5,447 nucleotides of DNA from CAIRNS01 sp049508565 (GTDB taxonomy: Bacteria > Elusimicrobiota > Endomicrobiia > Endomicrobiales > CAIRNS01), in contig JBELAT010000140.1 of the NCBI GenBank assembly GCA_049508565.1, forward strand, positions 1-5,447, read 5' to 3'. Position 1 is the stretch's first letter, and the number at the start of each line of letters is the position of its first letter. Under the pieces are notes generated by a model. The model was not told the origin of the DNA. It ran no database searches and saw nothing but the letters and a program-made list of their open reading frames with translations. The position numbers and the translations under genes are program-made. Below are positions 5,391 through 5,447 of this stretch, one piece after another.

Positions 5391-5447
5391 ATGGAATCGT
5401 TTAAAGGAGACGTCGCAGTTGCTGTAGCCGGACGCCGGCGAAAGTTT
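5391..5447 (+). CDS. Probable transposase OrfA, N-terminal 19 codons
   Basis: ATG 5391 follows GGAGGTG (5380-5386), with 6 nt between the GGAGG core and the ATG, making this one of the best ribosome binding sites in the window. The visible residues are MESFKGDVAVAVAGRRRKF; the frame runs off the window edge. IS3-family OrfA proteins commonly begin with a short basic lead such as RRRKF before the helix-turn-helix DNA-binding domain, and the inverted-repeat-like DNA 65 bp upstream supports that role. With so few residues the family cannot be proven. A DNA-binding protein of another type is the alternative. Confidence 0.5.
   Translation, partial: MESFKGDVAVAVAGRRRKF

Larger units (their letters stand above)
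5326..5447 (+). mobile_element. Left end of an IS3-like insertion sequence (partial)
   Basis: The sequence TGAAGCTCCCCCGATTTAGT (5326-5345), continuing into GGACA, looks like an IS3-family terminal inverted repeat: it begins with TG, has a C-run, and contains the TTAGTGGACA core common in such ends. A gene with a strong ribosome binding site starts 65 bp inside, the usual spacing for IS3-family OrfA, and its first residues include RRRKF. The right end, the partner repeat and the target duplication lie outside the window, so the family call rests on pattern recognition, and the exact left boundary could differ by a few bases. Confidence 0.5.

Noticed and set aside
5129..5392. Minus-strand open frame of 87 codons
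   Set aside because: It has no recognisable motif, runs across the IS boundary and its promoter, and no ribosome binding site supports it.
1..5447. CRISPR array, tRNA or rRNA genes
   Set aside because: No regularly spaced repeats, cloverleaf-like blocks or rRNA-like sequence were seen on either strand.

Overview
This is a bacterial window holding a short run of ordinary housekeeping genes, followed by a small accessory patch at the right-hand end. All supported genes lie on the + strand. No rRNA, tRNA or CRISPR array is visible. The phylum cannot be fixed from this sequence alone. The main genes have moderate GC and mostly weak or absent Shine-Dalgarno motifs.

Left block (1-3044). The window opens inside glmS, whose last ~176 codons carry the catalytic isomerase half. 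An 83-nt leader with a clear hairpin separates it from acpS (GTG start). acpS overlaps nnrD by one base, and nnrD is followed 5 nt later by an M20-family amidohydrolase. The last three form a tight unit. It combines amino-sugar supply for the envelope (GlmS), activation of acyl carrier protein for lipid synthesis (AcpS), repair of damaged NAD(P)H (NnrD) and a metal-dependent amide hydrolase of unknown substrate.

Middle (3045-4412). A 186-nt gap with a weak promoter candidate and an inverted repeat precedes a GT4-type glycosyltransferase. It probably acts in cell-surface polysaccharide synthesis.

Right block (4413-5447). This part is visibly A/T richer around 4500-5000 and looks acquired. A near-consensus sigma70-type promoter with overlapping AT-rich inverted repeats drives an AbrB/SpoVT-type antitoxin. 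The antitoxin overlaps by one base with a RelE/ParE-type toxin. The toxin is out of frame: a run of seven A needs one A fewer to restore an 85-residue product. A perfect 9-bp inverted repeat ending in a T-tract lies directly on that site. Beyond the toxin is a stretch of about 215 nt with a short unidentified open frame. The window ends in what appears to be the left end of an IS3-like insertion sequence. It has a terminal repeat, a promoter whose -35 box lies in that repeat, a strong ribosome binding site and the first 19 codons of a probable transposase OrfA.

The most notable observations are the toxin frameshift with its hairpin, the promoter built into the IS end, and the possible alternative RNA pairing upstream of acpS. 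I see no convincing sign of a wholly new multi-gene system.
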